From Chenopodium formosanum (lineage: Eukaryota > Streptophyta > Magnoliopsida > Caryophyllales > Amaranthaceae): DNA of 64,000 nucleotides. The notes beneath the pieces were generated by a model. It made no database searches. It was not told where the DNA came from and saw only the letters and a list, made by a program, of their open reading frames with translations. Below, piece after piece: positions 58,650 through 64,000 of this stretch (position 1 is the stretch's first letter; each line of letters opens with the position of its first letter). The translations under genes and the position numbers were made by a program. The stretch covers positions 10,881,501-10,945,500 of the forward strand of contig CM044880.1 of assembly GCA_024500155.1 (NCBI GenBank). The letters run 5' to 3'.

Positions 58650-60299
58650 GAAAGAAAATATTATTTTGTAAAAAAAAAAAAAGAAAGAAAATATTTAAAA
58701 CAAGATTTGATTCAAAATGAATTGTTGACCTGATCGTTTTTTATTTTTTTTGAAATAAATTCCATAAGCAAAGCTACGATCGTTGTTGCAAATTGTACAT
58801 TCTTCATACCCTCTTTCATATCGCTGTGATTTACAGCCTTAATCGGCGAGGGGATCTATAGATCTGTTGTATCCGTGCAGAAATTTTCCGTCTGATTCGC
58901 TAGATTGTAATCGAAATATTAACCTCTTTTTTTATCCCGCACAAAATTTTACCCATGAAACAACTTTATAGAAATCCATAAAATAAAAAAGCAAATCCTC
59001 CCTCAAAAGGGAGAAGAAAAACCCGGTCTTTCGAAGGAGCCAAATCCTCCTAAAGAAGAAGAACCCTGTCTTTCGAGGAAGAAATATTCCTCCTAAAAGA
59101 GGAAGAGTTATTATAAACCTAAAACAATATAAATAAATAAATAAAAAACCACACAAAAACAAACGATTGGGCTTTCCACCGATAAAAATGGATGGAAGCC
59201 CCTCCAAAATTCAACAATGGAGGCTATGGTTTTACAGAGAAAAAAGAGGAAAGAGAGGCTAGGGTTTTAAACTGTTGTCCTGATCATTATTATAAATAAA
59301 TATATGGATCAAAGAAAATTAAATATCACATCATTATTAAATAAAGAGAGGCTAGGATTTTATGCTATGCATAATTTTCTTGGTACTAGGTTAAATCCCG
59401 TGCATGCACGGTTGTTAAATATTTTTGACAATTTTATTATAAATTTTCTAATATAATGACTTGAGTATTAAAAATATAGAGTATATTAAAAATAAAAGCA
59501 TGCAAGAGAAAATATTTACAAAACATGTCATAGTTATATGGATAGTTTAATCTTTTAGGAAAAGATTTATATTTTATATAAAACAAATTATGTCATAATT
59601 TAGATATAATTTTTTTTTCCTTTAGTAATAATAATTTATTTAGAAGGTACTTTTGGCAAGAAATTTTTTTATAATACGTTGACAAATGTGTCTTAAGATT
59701 CGCTTTTAGTAGTATGTAATTGATTGATTTGAGTCAATGTAGCATTAACTCTAGACATTTAAAGTTAAATTAGCCATGGTATTCCTTTTGGTAGCAGGTT
59801 AATTATAATCTCCACACTCATTATTATTACTATTATTATTATCACAAATTTTCATATGTAATGTGACCAGCTACACCATGTGATCAGAGTTACTTATTCA
59901 AGGGTTAACCCTTAACCAATCTAGTAACCCCTGACCAAGTAACCCCTCCTCGAGTAATCTCTGAATAAATAACAACCTCTTGTATGTGTTCAAAACTCTA
60001 CAGGTGCTTATTACCAATGCCAAGTTTAGTAAATGATAAGTTGGCTTCACTAAATTTTGTTCATTTCTTAGGACTAGCAAATTTTAGATGAATATTTCAC
60101 CATACACCTAGTGTACCATGAGCATGGTACACTCGATCATTATATCACGAGACTCACGACATACCTTTCTTATTATGTCTAAAATGTTTTTACTAGCTAA
60201 CCATGACACATATTTTTTTCAAAAATTTTGTATGCTTCCGATTTACATTAAGGTTAATGCAGTGCCGCTGGCACGTGCAAGTAAGTGAAGAATTTTTAA
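58643..60299. other. Gene-free AT-rich region
   Basis: No gene supported. The minus-strand frame 58932-59207 (91 codons) contains a repeated RKTGFFF segment and no known domain; I do not call it. A likely Helitron end is listed separately at 59386-59411. Confidence 0.4.
59386..59411 (-). mobile_element. Probable Helitron 3' terminus
   Basis: On the minus strand the sequence reads a perfect hairpin palindrome CCGTGCATGCACGG, GATTTAAC, CTAG and then T. A GC hairpin a few bases before CTRR, inserted before T, is the Helitron 3'-end signature. The element would extend to the right on the + strand; its TC start was not found. Confidence 0.5.
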
Positions 60300-60965
60300 A
60301 AAAAAATTACAAAAACAAAAACGCGGGAATAAAAATGGAGAAGAGAGAAAGTAAGAACGTGTAGAAAGAAAGAGAAAACATGGAAACTCATACCTTAGGG
60401 CTTCGATCATCAATGGAAAATTCATCAACAAACTTCAATACCTCAAATTTAGGTAATCTAATCCATGAATTACTACAAAAATAGAGGCAAATTGAAACTC
60501 CATTGTTAGGTAATTTTGAGAACTCGAATTCATTTGTTGAAATCGATTTAAATCGCTCGAGTATAGAAGAAGAAAAAAAGATTTTTGGAGATGAATTTGT
60601 TCCAATATTGTACGATAATTACAAAAACAAAACAACACAAAAAACTAAAAATGCGGGAATAAAAATGGAGGAGAGAGAAAGTAAGAACGTGTAGAAAGAA
60701 AAAGAAAACAAGGGAAACTCATACCTTAGGGCTTCGATCATCAATGGAAAATTCATCGACAAACTTCAATACCTCAAATTCCGGTAATCTAATCCATGAA
60801 TTACTACAAAAAATAGAGGCAAATTGAAACTCCATTGTTAGGTAATTTTGAGAACTCAAATTCTTTTGTTGAAATCGATTTTAATCGCTCGATTATAGAA
60901 GAAGAAAAAAATATTTTTGGAGATGAATTTGTTCCAATATTGTACGATAATAACAATCCTGACAC
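60300..60965 (+). repeat. Tandem duplication (two units of about 330 bp) of a coding-like 5' segment
   Basis: Unit 1 (about 60305-60634) and unit 2 (about 60635-60965) share GAGAAAGTAAGAACGTGTAG, CTTAGGGCTTCGATCATCAA and TTTTGGAGATGAATTTGTTCC, with small indels. Each has an ATG (60413 and 60744) followed by MENSS-like sequence and, after a frame change at an A run, GNFENSNSFVEIDLNRSS-type sequence. Confidence 0.8.
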
Positions 60966-62807
60966 TGACTTTGAAGGTATGTAATCAAATTTTTGGACAT
61001 AATAGCAACCTTGACATTGAGTTTGGAGGTTGATAACTTGTTATTTGGTATGATTTTAGGGTACTTTTGAACCTTGTTTTCGTGATTATTCGACATCAAA
61101 GTTCATTATTTATCTTACTTTTATACAAATCTTGTACCATCCATGCTTCACGGGTTGTTTGTGTTTTTTATGTAATGTAGCTATTTTTTGCACTATATAT
61201 GGACGTGATCAAGCATGAGTGAACAAGGAGAAGGGAAAGCTTGGTTGATAGAGCAATTAAGGAAGAAGGATGAGTGCCTTAAAGAGAAATGAAAAGCTTT
61301 TGGAAAGTTTTGGAAGGATTTTTGCACTAAGGTCAACTTCAACTGATCATAACTTTTGTTCAAGTCAACATTTTGAAGTGATTCAAATTAGAGATTAAAG
61401 TTCATCTCAAAATCTTTCCAACGACTGGTCACATGCCTTATTCCAATGAGTAACGAAGAAGTTATGACCTTCCGAAAATAAGCTATTTTGCTAGAAAAGG
61501 GCTGCACATCCGTGCCAATAAGTGGCACACCCGTGCAAGTCACTGCACGTCCGTTCCAAATGAAACACGTCCTTCGAAGGTCAGGAAGTAGCTAATGGTC
61601 GTATTTCAATAGGTTTGCACGTCTGTGCAACCTTTGGCACGTCCGTGCCGACCTGTAGATGAGTCGTTTCCTCGTGTTCTCCGTCCTTTTACTTGGGGGT
61701 TATATAATACCCCTTTGGCTTCATTTGTAAGGGGTGATCTTCTTAGTGTAGTTTGAGCTTAGGTTAGGTTTTTAGAGAGAGAACTCTCAATTTCTAGAGA
61801 GAGAAAGTGGGAAAAACTTGTTGAAAGCTTGGAATATGAAGAATTGAAGGAAGGAGACTTGAAGATTTGATTATTTCTTGCATTATTAATGAGAATTTCT
61901 TACTCTCTCTCTTATTTTATTGCTTTAATTGCTTATTTTTGTATCTTTTCTTGTTTTATTACTTGTTTATGTTCAATTAGTGTTTGATTTCATGTTCTTA
62001 GTTGTTAATTATTCATTTAGTTTTGCAATTTATTATGATTTGTGAGTAGTTCTTTTACTTGGGATGGTTGAAACCATTGATGAATTCACAAATACTTGTT
62101 TGCATGTGGTTATTTAGCTAATGTGGGATGTTAATTAGTTGAACTTAAGTGGTTTTATTGTTAGTTCTTGTAAGTGGTCATTGCTAGAACTATTTATCTA
62201 AGCTTTCTCAACGAAGGATCGAGAGATGAACTTGAGTTAGCTCCCTTATGCTTAATTGACTTGAAATGCCATGAGAATAGGAATTTCCAGTCAAGGGAAT
62301 GTTTATGTCATCGTGATTATGCTTTAACACTTTTTTTATGCTTTGTAACCACGAGAGTAGATTGTATTCATGACTCAAGTAATCCCTCTAGCTTGAGAGA
62401 GTAGTTGGGTACCTTAGATGACTTCCCCTAATTTATCCCCAAATTGCTATGTTTTGTATGTTAAATTGTAGTTTGTGAATGACTTAATTGGTGGATACCT
62501 TCCCAAGATCTTTTTTATTATTGTTTGTAGTTTTTTTGTATAACTCAAAACCCAAAAAGACTTGACTTAGCTTATCACAAATCGATACTTGTTAGTGCTC
62601 CCCTTAGTCCTTGTGGGATCGACCCTTACTTGCCCTTTCTACCCATTAGAGAGACCAAGTTAGGTTTTTATCTTTGGTATGCTCGACGATGGCCTATCAG
62701 AGGTAATCAGATTTTTGGCAATTATAGCAATCCAGAAGAAGCAGACAATGCAAAAGAGAGAGAAAATCATGTTGTCCCTCATAAATCAATTGAAACAAAC
62801 ATCTAAA
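60744..62807 (+). pseudogene. Unrecognised acidic coding relic split by a solo LTR
   Basis: Unit 2 of the tandem repeat runs on into IFGDEFVPILYDNNNPDTDFEG and, after a 4-base disruption near 60975, GHNSNLDIEFGG. If the LTR (61031-62699) and one GAGGT are ignored, the frame continues as NQIFGNYSNPEEADNAKE and stops at about 62805. The NQIFG.(N/Y)SN segment occurs on both sides of the LTR (about 60980 and 62705), so the relic had an internal repeat. There is at least one frame change upstream. I do not recognise the family; the short acidic N-terminal-like sequence could come from a transposase-related protein, but that is speculation. Confidence 0.45.
61031..62699 (+). mobile_element. Solo LTR (Ty3-type, Athila-like?)
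   Basis: Begins TGATAAC and ends CCTATCA, with a perfect 5-bp duplication GAGGT (61026-61030 and 62700-62704). The + orientation is suggested by a possible TATATAATA (about 61700) followed by a leader and by GTGGGATCGACCCTTACTTG near the 3' end, a phrase common near the 3' end of plant Ty3-type LTRs. A set of CACGTCCGTGC words (61503-61650) forms a short repeated patch. The open frame at 62174-62404 is not supported as a gene. Confidence 0.85.
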
Positions 62808-63416
62808 TCAAATTCAATTGAAGGTAGATTCTATACAATCAACCTTCGTTCTAAATAATAGTATTAGTTAGGATTCTGTTAGTGGTCGGTCATTAAACGT
62901 TTTTCCTCAATTTGTGTGTCGTACAATGTTTCATTACAATTTTAAAGAGGTTATTTTAGCTTTTAAGGGTTCAAATTGTGCTCAAAATTGACAAAAGGAT
63001 CGATGTAAGTGCCTCATGTTGTCATCTCACCGATAAAATATCTCCACTTTTTTTCTTAATTTTATTTTTCTTTTAAAATAGTTCTTTATACTCTATCTTT
63101 TTACTAGCAAATTTTGACTTATCATTTTTTATTTTTGAACGAAATTTTGACTTATCATTTAATTAAACTTTATCTTGAAAGAAACTAAAAAAAGGGATAG
63201 TTTTTTTAAAAAAATATATAATAAAATATGATTGGGATATTTTAGGAAAATAAAATTTATCACCCAAAAACCCCCTTCACTTTTTTTTTTTTTTTTTTTT
63301 TTTTTTGAAAACCCCTTCACTTTACATATTACTATAGATAAATTAAAAATAATAATCATACACCAATAATGACATGAGTCTAATATAATCAGTTTTTATA
63401 GATTCATTATTACATA
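62808..63416. other. Gene-free AT-rich region
   Basis: No gene or element recognised; a T run lies at about 63280-63306. Confidence 0.4.
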
Positions 63417-63717
63417 CGCCCTTCGTCCCCTTTTGATAGTCCTTTATGGGCATTTTTCACGGGAATTAATAAACACAAAAAATAATAGTTAAAGTACATT
63501 GAAAAACTAAATTGACATTTGGTTTGCAAAAAAGTAACAAAAGTACATGGGAAAACAAAATTTATATGAGAAAGTTAAATATGTTCAAATATTGTTGCAA
63601 ATTGAAGGGAATTTTGGTAAAAAATTAATATTAATAGTTGTTGGAAAAAGCAAATGGGGTGAACATTTTGGGACTAAAATTTATCCATAAGGGACTATCA
63701 AAAGGGGACGGATGGAG
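63417..63717. mobile_element. Stowaway MITE
   Basis: Begins CGCCCTTCGTCCCCTTTTGA and ends with the inverted TCAAAAGGGGACGGATGGAG, flanked by TA on both sides (63415-63416 and 63718-63719). Inverted ends extend through GATAGTCC(C)TTA. Typical Tc1/mariner Stowaway MITE. Confidence 0.85.
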
Positions 63718-63956
63718 TACTATAAAGACTAATGCAATTAGTCTAATACAAGAATAATAGTTTTTTGTAACATAAAGGGTAACTTTAAATGCCTTTAATA
63801 TAAATTAATCCCGTCTTATCATAAATTAGTGTACACTCACATTTTTTGCAAGATTTGTGAAATTACAGGGTAGGTATCAAAAGAGGACCTTTTTTAAAAA
63901 AGAAATTCAATAGAGAAGGTTTTTTCTAGAATATGAAATATAGTTTGATAGTTCTT

Positions 63957-64000
<44 letters not shown>
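63718..64000. other. Gene-free tail with A tract
   Basis: AT-rich; ends in a run of about 40 A (63959-63999). No gene seen. Confidence 0.5.

Noticed and set aside
58932..59207. 91-codon minus-strand frame with a repeated RKTGFFF segment
   Set aside because: No recognisable domain, F/L-rich composition, no supporting promoter or homologous copy in the window.

Overview
The window is repeat-rich, AT-rich plant nuclear DNA. Evidence for a flowering plant: spliced small secreted cysteine-rich genes with TATA boxes, plant-type transposons (hAT, Mutator-like, CACTA, PIF/Harbinger, Stowaway), an LTR element primed by tRNA-Arg (Tat/Ogre style), and tRNA-derived SINEs. The species cannot be read from the sequence; a Caryophyllales-type dicot is only a guess.

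The only genes that look intact are a small family of secreted knottin-like peptides. Each has a signal-peptide exon, a phase-1 intron, and a second exon carrying tandem modules with cysteine order C-C-CC-C-C. Three copies on the + strand encode three modules and are almost identical (4283-4803, 22274-22794, 49507-50027). A diverged copy on the - strand encodes two modules (53010-53487). A fifth copy (25073-26574) is a decayed pseudogene. The three + copies lie in segmentally duplicated blocks that share promoter, 3' flank and several old transposon insertions. Copy 1 is at about 1-5340, copy 2 at about 19433-24360, and copy 3 at about 36183-50390, the last expanded by a recent tandem duplication.

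The rest is mostly nested mobile elements, many with readable target-site duplications. At 8152-14868 a LINE-type zinc-knuckle/RNase H reading frame is split by a hAT transposon (8728-14527), whose transposase is in turn split by a Tat/Ogre-type solo LTR (10105-12054). At 27594-32150 lies the 5' part of a Tat/Ogre element whose LTR contains a Mutator-like MITE. At 36503-48044 a 5,771-bp unit is present twice in tandem, nearly base-identical; each unit carries a 3.6-kb Mutator-like element that contains a solo LTR. At 54762-58170 a PIF/Harbinger relic holds two non-autonomous CACTA elements. At 60300-62760 a tandemly repeated coding relic is split by a solo LTR.

The host genes share one likely function (extracellular cystine-knot peptides). 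Everything else describes how this cluster was duplicated and broken up by mobile DNA.
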